Below, in pieces: positions 33,645 through 46,000 of a DNA stretch of 64,000 bases. The translations under genes and the position numbers were made by a program. The first letter of the stretch is position 1; each line of letters starts with the position of its first letter. This stretch comes from Hirudo medicinalis. Taxonomy: Eukaryota > Annelida > Clitellata > Hirudinida > Hirudinidae. The stretch lies in the NCBI GenBank assembly GCA_011800805.1, contig MPNW01000103.1:127236-191235 (forward strand), written 5' to 3'. Below the pieces are notes generated by a model. That model did no database searches and was not told the DNA's origin. It saw only the letters and a list, made by a program, of their open reading frames with translations.

Positions 33645-36617
33645 TAATATATTTATTTATAGACGCCATAAGCGTAAGCGTCAGGGGCGCTTAAATAATT
33701 GTTATATCAATAGTTGGATCATGCAGTTGTTTATAAATCCAGATGCAAAATTTAATACAAACAATAATTGTTTTAAACAGCAGTGTTATTGTTAATGTGG
33801 TTTGTGTTACTAAATCATTCATTCATAAATAATTATTAATATTAATTATTTATTAACCTTAGCACTGGTGAGTATCGACCCAAGACCCCAGAATGTACCC
33901 CCACCTAAGGAGGAACCTCCAATCCTCTCGAACTCTGTTTCCGACGTCACCTGAAGTTGAAAATAATCATTATCATCATAGCATTAGATTTTAAATGTTA
34001 ATTTCATAAGGATGTTCATTAATTCCCATGCAACGAAACCTGTAGTAACTTTTTAGGAAGTAAAATGTTGGCAATGTGGCTCGGTCGTTGTTGTTTATTA
34101 ACGTCCGTTACAAAGCCAGACGACTAGGACGTCGCTCCCATAATGGGATTCGAATCCGTGCCGACATTGCGAGAGGTGGAAGTCTCGGTCAATTTTAAGA
34201 AATTTTTGTGCCTATTTTTTGATGATAGCATGAGTGAAACTATGTGAAGGTGTAAGAATACATAGTGATGTCCAATAACCAATCATGAAACAAAAACCTA
34301 AATAAGAAATCAAATTCATGTGGAAATTTTTGTAGTGAATCATAAATAACAATTCCTCTATGACAATGAATTCTAAGAAAAAAAATGATAATATAACTAA
34401 AATCTCTGACAATATTCAGAATAATATTCACCAACGAACACTCAAACTAATGTGAAGAAACATCCACCTTGACGCAGCTGACGCCCGAACCGATGTTGAC
34501 GAGGAGGAAGGGGAAGATCGAGTCGACGTCAATTTTGACGAACTGATAGCTGGGATTCCCGAACCTCTGGTAGATGAAAGCTTCGTCGGAGAGATTCTTC
34601 AGCAAGAAGTTGCAGCCCTTTATCAGGCATTCCATCTCATCTTCCTTGTCAACTCTGGTCATCAAGAAGTCATGAAAATTTTATCATCTTATTAGGTTAT
34701 TGAATAATATCAGACATTGAGTAGACCTTGGATAGCCAATAATAGCCAATTTATGAATGTCATTAATGAACCAGTTACACCGTAATTGATCGGCTTTTAA
34801 GATATCTTCATATATCTTAGATATTCAGATGTATGTATATATAAGATATGAAGATATCTTAAGGCTGAAGCTGAACATGGTGAATGTTCAATGTTCAATG
34901 GTGAATCTCTGAGTTTATTGTTCAATTTTATAACTTTATTATATGTTTAATACATGTTTATTGGTTATTTGAGATGATGATGATGATGATTTTGAAAGTG
35001 GAAACAGTACCAACGATGCTGATTAAAATAAAATATCATCATCAAAGTCAAATCTCAAACCACAAGCAGACAAGCTCACAAACACACGAGCATGCGAGCA
35101 CAGGCTCAGAATTCGAGAGAAAAACCTGCTGCCATTGTCATCACGACACAGATCATTGGGACAAAGGTCAAGAAATTCAAATTTAAGTGTCAGAGAATAA
35201 TCACTCAACGAGACTGTCACATGATCCTTGTAATTAGACCAATAGCAATAATTATATTAATAAAATTTGATGTATGTATATGTGTAGATAATTTAACTAA
35301 TTAATATTGGCAATGCAGAAAAAGATATATTAAATATAAATAATAAATATAATGTCTATTATAAAGAGTTTCCTTTTTGCCATTTTTATTTGAATTCAGT
35401 CATTATTTTTATAAAGTTGTTTTAAGTTTTAGCATTGACTTTGCATTTTTCATTATTTTAACAATTAAAATTTTCTATGTAATAGAAACTTTTACAAAGA
35501 TTGAACTTACTGAACTCCAAGTTTCTGGCAGAGGAGGTCCTTATACTTACAGGCTCCACCTCCTGTGACCTTGATTATCTTACCCCTCATGAACTCTTGC
35601 GATCCTACCAAGTGCTGCCTGATGAAATCTATGCAGGTCTCCATGTACTTGGTTTCAAACTTGATGAACCTCAGTTCGTCTCTCGTGTCTTCCGTCTCGA
35701 CGACTTTGTACAGACCTCCGTCTTGCGACTATAAGTTGATTCACAACAACAACTACAATTACCGGCGTGCATCACACGGCTCAGAACAACAAGAGCAACA
35801 AAGAATAATGTTGCAACATTAATTGCACCGACGATTACATCAAGTTATTGATCAACTACCTACTTTTTGTTTGACGCAAGGAGCCATTTCAATAAGAACA
35901 TTTTGCCCGGTTTTTAAATTCAATTAGTAATAATTATTAATTTGTTAATTTTTTTAAGAAATATTTATGAGAGACTTTATAAAAGTCATCAAATCTCTCA
36001 TAATCCAAATTTTGACTTCACAGATAATAAATTAATGTAATACAATTTAAAAAAAAAAATAATTAGAGATTTATGACATAAGAAAAAAGTGATACTAATA
36101 ATGTTTTTTTTTAATCTATCTTAGTATAGGCACTATTGGCTGCAATTACCTCATTGGATTCTTGAGCCACATGCTTTTTCTTGGAAACGGTGCTGTAGTA
36201 GGCAAGTTTAGCCAGCGAGCCACCTGAAATTTAGTTTCTTGCATTTAATTGATAAATCTGTCTTTTAAAATTGTAATTAAACAAATTTGTCTTAAACACA
36301 ATTTTAAGCCTTTGTAGCAACAATTAAGATGAAAAACCTAACTTCGCAACAAATCACATCAAACATTATAAAAATCCATTGCTTCTGCAATTGAATAACG
36401 TAATAATTTTGCAAATGCGACATGACAGTCGGAAAGGAGTCAGAAGTTCATTTGTTGTCAGTTTGTTCACATTCAATGTTACCTTTTCTTCAATGCTGAT
36501 GTGCAACCATATCAGCCAGCACAAAGACTCACCAATGTCTAAAGAGAACCTGATGTCCTGCTTCAAACCATAAGGAAACAAATCGAGAGGTGGTTTAAAG
36601 CTCGGAGAGTAATCCAT
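24556..36617 (-). CDS. PANK4: Pantothenate kinase 4 homologue (PanK domain + DUF89 phosphatase), 16 exons, 782 aa
   Basis: Exons (5'-3'): 36617-36533, 36223-36150, 35728-35511, 34654-34462, 33950-33858, 33575-33413, 33024-32843, 32631-32550, 32332-32214, 31826-31667, 31555-31450, 30741-30654, 30426-30222, 29796-29639, 25145-24976, 24808-24556. Total 2349 nt, in frame; human PANK4 is 773 aa. Kinase part: [13 protein letters not shown] nucleotide loop, [39 protein letters not shown]-like IYGGAY, FIRGHP. Phosphatase part (from about residue 590): [11 protein letters not shown] with D619/N620, NDVT with D655, [10 protein letters not shown]; in the family this metal-dependent domain dephosphorylates 4'-phosphopantetheine-type metabolites. 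The catalytic Glu (E132 in KEDEMECL) and the Arg (R199 in FERIGG) that mammalian PANK4 has lost are both present, so the kinase may be active. The 4.5-kb intron 14 holds a Gypsy element. Other introns hold MITE, SINE and microsatellite sequence. Confidence 0.94.
25175..25384 (+). repeat. 5' LTR of the Gypsy element
   Basis: About 210 bp. Starts TGAAAAATC directly after the ATTAT duplication and ends at GATATAAAA. It shares with 29214-29464 the block from CTGGCTACCTGCTTG to ATTCTATTGAGC. It lacks about 40 bp near its start that the 3' copy has, which may be a deletion. Confidence 0.8.
29214..29464 (+). repeat. 3' LTR of the Gypsy element
   Basis: About 251 bp, ending GATATAACA followed by the ATTAT target duplication at 29465-29469. 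The start is less certain; TG at 29214 is chosen to match the TGAA start of the 5' LTR. It contains an AATAAA-like site in TTACATTAATAAAGAC. Confidence 0.75.
30883..31056. mobile_element. MITE-like inverted-repeat element, copy 1 (PANK4 intron)
   Basis: 174 bp. The left arm starts GTTGGAGAAGTGACGGGCAA (then AAGCCAACTCACAGGCAACGA). The right arm is its near-complement, ending TTGCCCAACACTTGGCCAAC. The core holds several GGGTTAGGG/GGGGTAGGG blocks (30959-31007). A second copy is at 55420-55573. No coding capacity. Confidence 0.8.
32001..32059. repeat. Compound CAG/CAA/AAT microsatellite in a PANK4 intron
   Basis: ACAGCAGCAGAAGCAGCAGC, then AACAACTGCAACAATAACA, then AATAAT units. Confidence 0.8.
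33651..33691 (-). mobile_element. SINE fragment, copy 4 (tail end only)
   Basis: The stretch TTTATAGACGCCATAAGCGT followed by AAGCGTCAGGGGCGCTT matches the tail-proximal part of the SINE at 23275-23460. It is preceded by an ATA/AT repeat. It lies in an intron of PANK4. Confidence 0.55.
34078..34200 (-). mobile_element. Second SINE-like element with a tRNA B-box
   Basis: On the - strand the sequence carries GGATTCGAATCCC, a near-perfect pol III B-box, followed by a GC-richer body (GAGCGACGTCCTAGTCGTC) and a tail AATAAACAACAACGAC. The A-box is weak (TTGACCGAGACTTCC). It differs from the other SINE family in sequence. It lies in an intron of PANK4. Confidence 0.5.
34797..34863. repeat. Short AT-rich inverted repeat
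   Basis: TTTTAAGATATCTTCATATA then TCTTA pairs with TAAGATATGAAGATATCTTA about 20 bp further on. Arms are about 22 bp. Located in a PANK4 intron. Confidence 0.6.
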
Positions 36618-39600
36618 TGAGCGTAAAGCGACACAATTTAGATGCAGATCCAACAAAAACTCGAACCAGTGAGAGACAACAGAGGACTAAAAGCATAGCC
36701 ACTCCAAATAATTAATTAGTTCACCAGGGTTTCAGAAGAGAGAGATATGCATTAAAATAGAGGGGAAGCCAATCACAGACCTATCTACTGTTGGCTTGTG
36801 AATGGACCCACAACTGAACACAAGCTATGAAGAATCAGAAGAATGTCATTATTATTTAATAAGAAAATGGTGTTTGTTAAACAAATGTCCAAATTTTTGA
36901 ATTCTACAAATAAAACAAACTTGGGGAAAATATAAAATGCAATCATAATAATAATTATTCCACAAGATATCAAGGTTATAAAGTCAAAGCAGTGGTTATT
37001 AAAATTCTTAAAGATTTTGTTTGCACCTCATCTTCATCAATCCTATTAGAAAGTCTCCCCTTCTTTTTCTTTCCTTAAGAAAACAAATGAAATTCCATTT
37101 GAACTAATTCCAGTTATTATCTTTAATTAGCATGCATCAATTCTCTGAAAGGATAAATTAAAGATTTGTTTCTTGCCTCCATGTTTGTTTAATGTTGGCT
37201 TTTAAATGTCATGTTTATTTTTATAATTAAAGTTGATGTCCATTGAACCAAATCAAGATGTTAGGCCAACTGCCTATCTGGTGCTCTTTCTAAAGGGCAT
37301 TTGAGACAGTGCAAACAAGGTTGTGATCATGTCTGTGGTGGATTTAGGATTTTGTTTGCTTGTCTACCAGAAGCCAAGAGCATTAAACTAAAACGAAGCT
37401 GTTTAAATTTGAAAATATTTGGCTAAAGGAGCAATTTCTGATTAAGATGGAAATTCTAGCTAGTAAGAAAGTTGTGGAATTGAGAAAATGGTTTTCCAAA
37501 GCCCACCCTTTGAATCACTGTATTTCATAATATATTCCTTTGCAGGTCATAATAAGGAACATCAGTATGACTACCACTGCGACTATCAATAATATAAGAC
37601 GAGTATTACAAAATTAGAAGCAATTAAAATCTGTTAAAACCCATTAACAATCTCCAAACCTATATCTATAGCAAATCTTTTCGCGCAAGTCAAATGTTTA
37701 AAAATTTCATGTGTTGGCAAATCCAAATTATGAGTGAAATTTTCAACAAAACTACTCGCCATTTACTATAAGCTAAACAAATTCGCATTGCATCTTGTTT
37801 ACCATCGTTTCTCTGCTAAGTTATCAAATTAAAGACAAAATTAGTATTATACCACATTACGTCGTGTTAATTTTATTATTTATTAATATTTTGCATATAA
37901 TTAAATAATTTCTTAATGTTTTGTAAACATAATGAACATTTCAAAATAATTTAATAATAATGCCATTTATTAATTACAAATAAAGTTTCAACTGTGTGCT
38001 CAACTTTAACGATCTTTACTCTTCCACTGCCATTTTCTCAACGAGCGGATTCTCTTCTGTGGGTTTTTATTATTGTCGTGTGCTAAGTTTTAGTGTTACC
38101 GAGGTAAACCAGCTATTGTTTTATAATTTGATCATCTTTAACGACTATTTCTATTGGTTGCTTAAGAAAATATTTGATCTTGGTCGACTGGGTCCGTGAT
38201 TGAAGCTACCGACGTCTTGAAAGATTCGATACGATTTTAGATTAGTTTTTATCATAAGATTATTAAGATGTGAGTTGTTGCACTAGTCACTAGTGATTCA
38301 ATGTACATTCAATGGCTTGATGTCGAGGTTCCAGCTACTTTGTTTTCTCACCCCTAAACCATCGAAGTTCAGATTCACTTCATTCAGTTGTAAGTCCTTG
38401 CGTAGCGGCTTGTTTCCGATCGTCTCTGTATTGCAGAACTCAAGTAGGACAGTTTTTTCCCATTCAATAAGATTCATTCTCCGAGCTCGTTATCTGTTTA
38501 CCAGAATAACTACAAAATTACTTTTATGAAACTGATTCAGGCTATCACATAAAGAAATGTGTAAGGGTTGCCTTGGTACTTTAACCATTATTATGTATAT
38601 TTACACAATCCTAAGATATGTCCCATATTAAGAACATTAAAAAGTTTTCTTAAGAAACATGAAAAAATGTTAAGCTAAATCTAAAGACTTTGTTTATGTG
38701 ATATTACACATCTTAAAGAAATTTCCAATTATCTCTGAGCATGAGTTAGTTGAAAATACTATTGTGTCAAATTGAGTTTGTGATCCTTTTCAATTAGCTA
38801 GGATTTCCATTGAACTGGAACCAATATATATTCTGTTTTATTTTAAATTATTTATTATTTACAAATAATAAAAAAACTTAATTTAATGCATAATTCTTAA
38901 TCGTTTCTGAACAGATTATCTGATAAATCTAATCATGCTTGATATCCAGTACTAACAAGAGCTTCAAACATATTTGGCTTACATGAATCAATTTTGCTCA
39001 TAAGACATAATAAAGTATGAAATGGCAATGAAACAAAAACAATGTTTATTTGAACTTTGTTGTTTTACAATTTGTTTGATTCACGAAATGAGAATCCTTC
39101 ACCAATTAAGAATTAACTGAAAGCCTGTGTAATTTAATCGCTTCTCGTAATCGGCCTGGATCTTAAAAAGCAGAATCCCTGTCGAATTTGGCATTATGTA
39201 AAGTGTTTTCTATTCAATTACTTGTTAGGTCAAGTTGTAGCTGCTCACTGAAATATTCAATAATAATAATTTGGTCCTTTGTTACACATAACTAAAATCT
39301 AATTGTCTAATTCCATGAGCAGAAACTTCAATTTCAACATGATTGATGACAACAATAATATTTATGAATTGGCCTCTAAAACTTAACCTCCAAAGCATGG
39401 CTTGATAACACATTCTTGACTCAGGATTAAACCTTTTCTTAACACTTCAATACTGAATGGTCCTTGGGAATCAACACCAGTTCTCTAAAAGTGTTGGTTT
39501 GTCACAGTTGCTAGATAGTTTTGTTATTTCAGTATCAATTGATCTGGCATCTACGCATTCAGGCTGCTCGTGAATTTTTAAGGAGATTGACATTTTATGA

Positions 39601-40077
39601 AAATGGCATGTCACATTTGAGATGTTTCTAGTCCAGTTATTGAAATATTTTTGAGTTGAAGGATCAGGTTTTTGGCAGAATGTCTTGATTGTTTGCTCTG
39701 GATTGGTGAGCTTGGGTATCTCTCCCAATAAGATGGTTTCTGCAAGGAATTATTGCATGGAAAGAACATCTTTAAAACTAAAAGTTTCTTGAATCATAGA
39801 CATCGCTTGAAGCTACGAATAGAAACAAACATAAGTTGTGATCACTTAATTTGTTTAAATTCTTTTGTAAGTTCCAAAGCTTGCCTGCTTCTTTAACTGC
39901 TATTTGTGTAGTTGCATATGAACAGATATTTCTCCAGAGGCTAGCTTTTAGATATGACTGCTCTTTTATCTGCCCTTTGAACAAATTTAGAGCAAATTTT
40001 ATGCTATGAATCAGAACAAAAATCACATAACCACAATAAATTATGTTATACAGGAGCTCATTTCATGCAGGAGAGAA
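36618..40077. other. Head-to-head intergenic region between PANK4 and the PHF3/DIDO-type gene
   Basis: 3.46 kb upstream of both start codons. It contains a degenerate SINE fragment (37261-37345). Short open frames (38293-38529 +, 39471-39728 -, 39778-40026 -) show no known domain. Promoters of both genes are expected here but no clear core element is visible. Confidence 0.6.
37261..37345 (-). mobile_element. Degenerate SINE fragment, copy 5
   Basis: The stretch GGTGCTCTTTCTAAAGGGCA followed by TTTGAGACAGTGCAAACAAGGTT resembles the middle of the SINE family (GCGCTCCCTCCCAAGGGCGC and TTGCGGCAGTGCAG), with many changes. Same orientation as the other copies. Confidence 0.45.
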
Positions 40078-43000
40078 ATGGATGACATTGATATTGAGAT
40101 AGATGTGGATGACAGCAATGCATCTGTTGAAGGGCATTTCCAAAGCAACAGTGAGTCACAGCAGACATTTAATGCCCTTGTCCATGGCTTGGAAAAATAT
40201 GAAGACCTTGATGCTTTTCTGTCTCAGGTTGATTTCAGTTTTAAACTAACTTTTAATTTTGAATTATTCCCTATATAGGCTGACCCTTGACCCACCAAAA
40301 TTGTACTGCAATTGCTTTGTATTTTGACATTAATGGGTATTTACATAAATCAATACTCACAATATGTTGTCATTTGATTTTAAATGAAACTAAATTTAAT
40401 TACTAAAGTTTACAAAAATCTTGGTTGTCTGTTTGGATGACATTGGTACATTTACAAAACATGAGCATTATTGACCAAATATTAATAATGACATCTTCAT
40501 ACATTTGGAAAAGATCATATAGAACAAATAAATAACAAATTGTCATTTTCCTAATGGTAATAATGAATAATTTGATTCTTCTTTCAAATCAAAGTCTTAA
40601 TTACAGGTTGTGCTAATTATATACAGGTTGAAATAGTTATATATTTATCATTGACAAAGTAAGCTTAGTTCTCCAGACTTTAGAAATAAGTTGATTTCAT
40701 TAAGATTGAAAATACTTAAAGCTCATTGAAGTTTTATATATGAATTTTATATATTTTCAATTTTTGGCACTTGAGATGTTTCTGACATAAAAGTTAACAA
40801 TTTATATCTTTACCCAAGATTCTGCATTTCTCGATTAATTTTGGTGAAATATTTTTCATTCAAAGGATGAATTTCTCATATCTAATGTAATGATTAACTA
40901 AAACAATCACAGAAAATTTTAATAATGCAATAACTAAAACCAACAAAAATCCATAGCTGAATGCATACCCATGAACATGCCTGTCTGGTCATTTTCAAAT
41001 TACATCATGCCTGCATGTCTTTGAATCTTTTCTATGAAGCAATACACAATTCACATGGGATTGGAAGGAATTGGAAAAGAAAATGTCATGGGCATCTCTT
41101 ATGTACCAACTAAAATTTGGTGTGCTAAAATATAGTATACTCCTTAATACAATCTGCAACATTCACTTGGTCAATTGACATTCCTTGCTACTTACCCACC
41201 AGTATGAAAGGAAGAGAAGTTTTAAAAACCTTCTGTGATCAGAGTTGCTCCAATTGGCAGTTTGTGATCAAGCTTTGGCTCAGTGAATTACCCTTGTTAC
41301 TTGGTAAATTTTTTAAATGTTTAATATCCTTGCTGAAACATTCCTGGGTAGCAAGAATCAGTGACAGCTCCTTCATTAAAAAGTGGAATCTGGAACATAG
41401 TAGCCATTCGGTGTTGATGTTGTTATATTCATCATATCATTGCATAATTCAGACATTGTTTGGAAATTTGAAAATTCAGCCCATTATAGGGCAGTCTCTG
41501 AGAAAAAGGTGCTGAAATTAATATGCCTCACTATTGAACTTTGCTATTCACAATCAATCCTGATATCCAAACTGACTTCCAATGGTTTGCTAATTCTTAA
41601 CAAGTGGTCTGGTGATATGTTTCACATTTCAATCATCTGCAAAATGAGTTTGTGTCACCAATGATGTTTCTGGTGGATTCTGTGCTCTTGTCTCAAAATG
41701 GATGTTCAAATTTACTTTTGAAGCTATACGGACAATTAATGAATGGTCTTGACTGGGATGCGGACAGATCTTTACCATACAACCAATGTTTAAGATCCAA
41801 ATGGTTGCGCTACTGTTAAATTGGTATGTCGTGTTCGGGGGTCATGTTTGGAGAATGTCGTCGAAGGGCGAGAAAACTTATTTGGATTTCTTTCAAAGTC
41901 TGAAGTCTTTGATGGATTAATTTACTCACCGATCAACCTGAAGAAAGTTGGAAATGCCGATAATGACCGCACTTTTCACCGCCTATGCCCCAAAAAGTTC
42001 GAATTCAGCTTCAGGTTTCAGTTGTCATTCTCCACCTGAACCTATGGGGCGACCATAACGATTAATATTAAAATTAGGGTTGATTCTGGACCACCTTGTG
42101 GGTGAGATGTTTATTCAAAAAAAATAGGCAATAGCTATTTCAAAGCTAAAGCTTTCTTCATTCTTCGCCAATCCATGGGTCCGGAGCGACTGAGAAGATG
42201 TGAACATTGTGTCCAGCGGTTAAGAGTATCGTCGGCTGCCTCGTGAAACATGTGAGAACGTGCGGCACCGATCATTTTTTTTGTATAAAGAAAGACTTTT
42301 CATTCATGTCAAAAAGCTTGCCAAGAGAACATAATGCACAAATTAGTTGTCTAACTGTGTTTCAGGCCGATAGGTCATTAATTTAGGGGTCACAGAAATT
42401 GGTTGCGCACACGAGTTGGCCTAACGATGAGTTCTTTGCACAAACATATTGAACGAATGCTTGCAGTTCGTATTTCTTTCCCGAAACTTCAACTCAATTT
42501 TATAAACGTTCTAGGGTGATGTGAGGAATGTCCTCGAATTTGGCTACGATCCTTTCCAACCCGACAGAAGTTTGCCTGACGATCCCCACATACTGGAGTC
42601 GACTTTGGATTCTATTTTGGGTGTCAATGAAGAGGAGGAGGTCGTCGGACAAGGCATCATAATTAATGAAGATCTGTGAGTTTCAGCGACGTTGAGTTAT
42701 TCAATTCGGATTTCTCTATGAATGGCTTTAAACTAATTTGCAGAGATCATGGATTTCACAAATCAGAAAACCAGGGCAATGTAGAAATTGAGATTAAGGT
42801 AAACGTGTTTGTGTTGACCATAAATGGCGTTTAAGAGGCACAATATTTTTAAAATACCACCTTTGAGTTTCGATTATCGTATCAAAAGTCAAAATTACTA
42901 CTTTAGTGTTATGCCTCTGTTTGAGCTCTCATCCTGACATCGTCTTTCAAGAGTTTAAGAAACAAATACTTTAATTTTTGTCCCACAAATAATTTCTCAC

Positions 43001-46000
43001 CATGGTTTAACCTTGATCTGAGTGTACAAACTTAAATCTTATTAAGACTTTGAATCTTCGGTTCTATTATAACCGTGCTAATTCAAAATGGGCATCTACG
43101 TAAACTCTGCGTGATTGGTGCACGCAAACCATTTCGTCTGAAAGCCAAAAAATCAGTAGGCAGCAAACAACATAACACATTGTAATGGTAAACCATGTAC
43201 CAATTGAGACCCTGATTCCAACTTATAATTTACCTGTCACCATGCTTTTTGAAAACCACTTGGCAATTTAAAATATCCCAATGCAAATCGAATAGTTTTT
43301 GCGAAGCTGTTGGAACGCAATAAAGCATGGATTCTTTACAGCTTCCTTTAGTTTTATCTTTATTAGAGAAGTAATGATCTGGGTAGATGATTGACGTGTA
43401 CTTTAGTGATGCTACTATTCGAGGTTTGTATTCGAGATGGCGGCTTGGCGTCTGCATCACCGAGTAGAATTGATCCACTCTAGTTGTATCTCAAATTCTA
43501 TGGATGAAAGTTATTTAGTAGAAGCAAAATTTGCAATATCAATATTTTATTAATCTATTGAGGCTTTTACATTAGGGAAGGCGATAAAAGGCTGTGTTTA
43601 AAACACATAAAAAACTCGTACAAAGACGCGATACATTAAGTGCCGTCGTCTGCTTGCGCTAGCCAAATGACTTATTCTGAAGTTATGGCTGAAAATTGGC
43701 TGATAGAGTATTTGCGTGATCAAGAGAAAAGAATGAGAATTTCCATGGTTTTCAAGGTTTATTAAAGGAATATAGGATTAGCTATTGATAACGGTAATTG
43801 ATATTGTGGTAACCTAAACAAACATAAGAAGACCTCGTTCTAGCTGGATCTATTACTAAAAGTTTCAGGTATTTAAGAATTTAAGATTTAAGAATTTATT
43901 GGGGATATAAATTGACCAAAAATCTTGACAAACTTAGTACAAAGTGTTTCTTCCACAAGCTCACAAGCTATGTGTTAACAATGATTTGAATTAAACTCTG
44001 TTAGAAATAAAATGGGTTTTTGGATGGAGGGTTGTTATGCTGTAATTGACTGAATCCTTGTTAAGTTACAATTCAGTAAGCACAGAACTGTGTAGTTGAC
44101 CAGTTGAATTCCTCATTCCATAGAGCTGAAGGCATCACCGAGTTCATTATATTTATATTTTAGTTTAAATTTTGTCCATAAAACCTGAAGCTGGTTATAT
44201 AAACTTTAAAAATTATAATCGAAATGGTGCCTTTCACAGGATGCAAAAAAATACAATACAAGGCAGAGGCGCAGACCAAACAATGATTCTATGTTCATCT
44301 ATGAATCACCTGTCACTACAAAAACTTCATCTACAAACAAGATAGAAAAACCTAAAAAGAAGCCTGACCCAAATGTGACCAGGGGAAGAGTAATGATATT
44401 ATTGAAATTAATTATAATTATAAATATTATTTTTCTGAATTATTAGTATTATTGACAATTAGTGTCAGTAAATGAGGCAACTGGATAGTGTGATACTAGG
44501 CAGCTTAAAACCTAATGACAGGTTTTCCAAATGTACTGTTTCATTTCAGCCTAAAAACAAAATAAAGGTACCAAGTGATGGGTTTGAGTCTGGTGATGAT
44601 GAAGATGAGAATCAATCCAAAGAAAAGGATGAGCAGGCAGATCAGAAACAGTCTTTTGATGACAGGAGACTCACAAGACGACAGTCACAATTGACTGGCA
44701 TCAAACCGAGTAGCATTTTAAAAGCTACCCAAAAAGATTTAAGAATGGAAATAGAAGAAGATGCAGCCTCTAAAATTGGAAGCTCTGAAGATGACAATGA
44801 AACAAACTCTGATGTGACCTCAAATGCTAGTCAAGAAAAATCTGTACAGAATGCAAAAAATGCTAGAAGACTGAGATCTGGAAATAAACTCAAATCTACC
44901 AAAAAACAGGAAGAGAATGACAGCCTTGAATCTAATGATGACTATGAGGATGAAGGTGATGACAATGATGAGCAATACGTCGAGGAGGAGGATAATGACT
45001 CCAAAATGACAGACGTATTACCCATTACATCAAGTTCAGATAAGGATGAAGGGGAAAAACAAAGCAAGCAGTTGCATAGGAAAGATGATAATGATGAATC
45101 AGAAGGTGGAATATCTGATGGAGATTTTAAGTGTGCATCTGATCATAAACACAAGGAAATTGTTGAAGAAAAAAAAACAATGATGTCAAAGGCTCCTCAG
45201 CCTGCTCTTTGGGAGAAAGTCTCGATTGATGCCAGTCCAAATTCTGATAACGAACCCATCAGGATTAAAGCTAATACAACAAAATCAGACAAGTCAGCAG
45301 AAAATGCCATGAAAGAAAGAAAAATGATCGGCAACTCTGACCGAAAAGTGAAGGATTCGGTTCCCAGGAAGAAGGAAGTTGACAAAGACCAGGAATCAAA
45401 AGATGGAGGTATTGGGCAGAAAGTCAGAACAATATCTCTGGAGATGTTTGTGCAAAGCTCTATGAGAAAAGGTGGAAAAGTCTGCAGAGGTCCTGGCTGT
45501 GAGACTTCACTGAATCTTTCACAAAAGTCCATTTATTGTGGTCAGAACTGCATCGATAAATATTCTCAATATGTTCTCCGAGTGCAGGCCAAAGAAAGGT
45601 TTGTTTCAAATTATAATACTACTACAAATTTGATCATTTAACTTGTGATAAGTTTATTTGTACATTTTGAATGATGGCTTGTGTCTTACAACGTGAGAAA
45701 ATTACATTTAGATTGACATTGTGGTTAAGAGCTATATCTTCGTCTTGGTACTTTTAAGACTTAAAATTAAGCTTTGTGAAACACATGATGTTATTTGCTT
45801 AAAGACCTTAATGCCTTCATGATAACTCAGATCAAGGATGGGTCAGCCATCTGGCAGTCAAGTCAATGACAGATTGGTAATGTTGGAGAAACAAACTGGC
45901 AAGATACTCACAGGTCCCGCTGCTCCGACAGAATCGACACTCTGTACTTGGTTGACACGACATCCATCTTTTGAAGTCATGCTGTCATCTCAGAGCATAT

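Noticed and set aside
39471..40026. Two - strand open frames of about 80 residues upstream of the PHF3/DIDO-type gene
   Set aside because: No recognisable domain and no convincing splice partner; likely chance frames or unrecognised repeat.
41204..42039. + strand open frames in the first intron of the PHF3/DIDO-type gene
   Set aside because: Checked for a PHD finger or other known domain; none seen.
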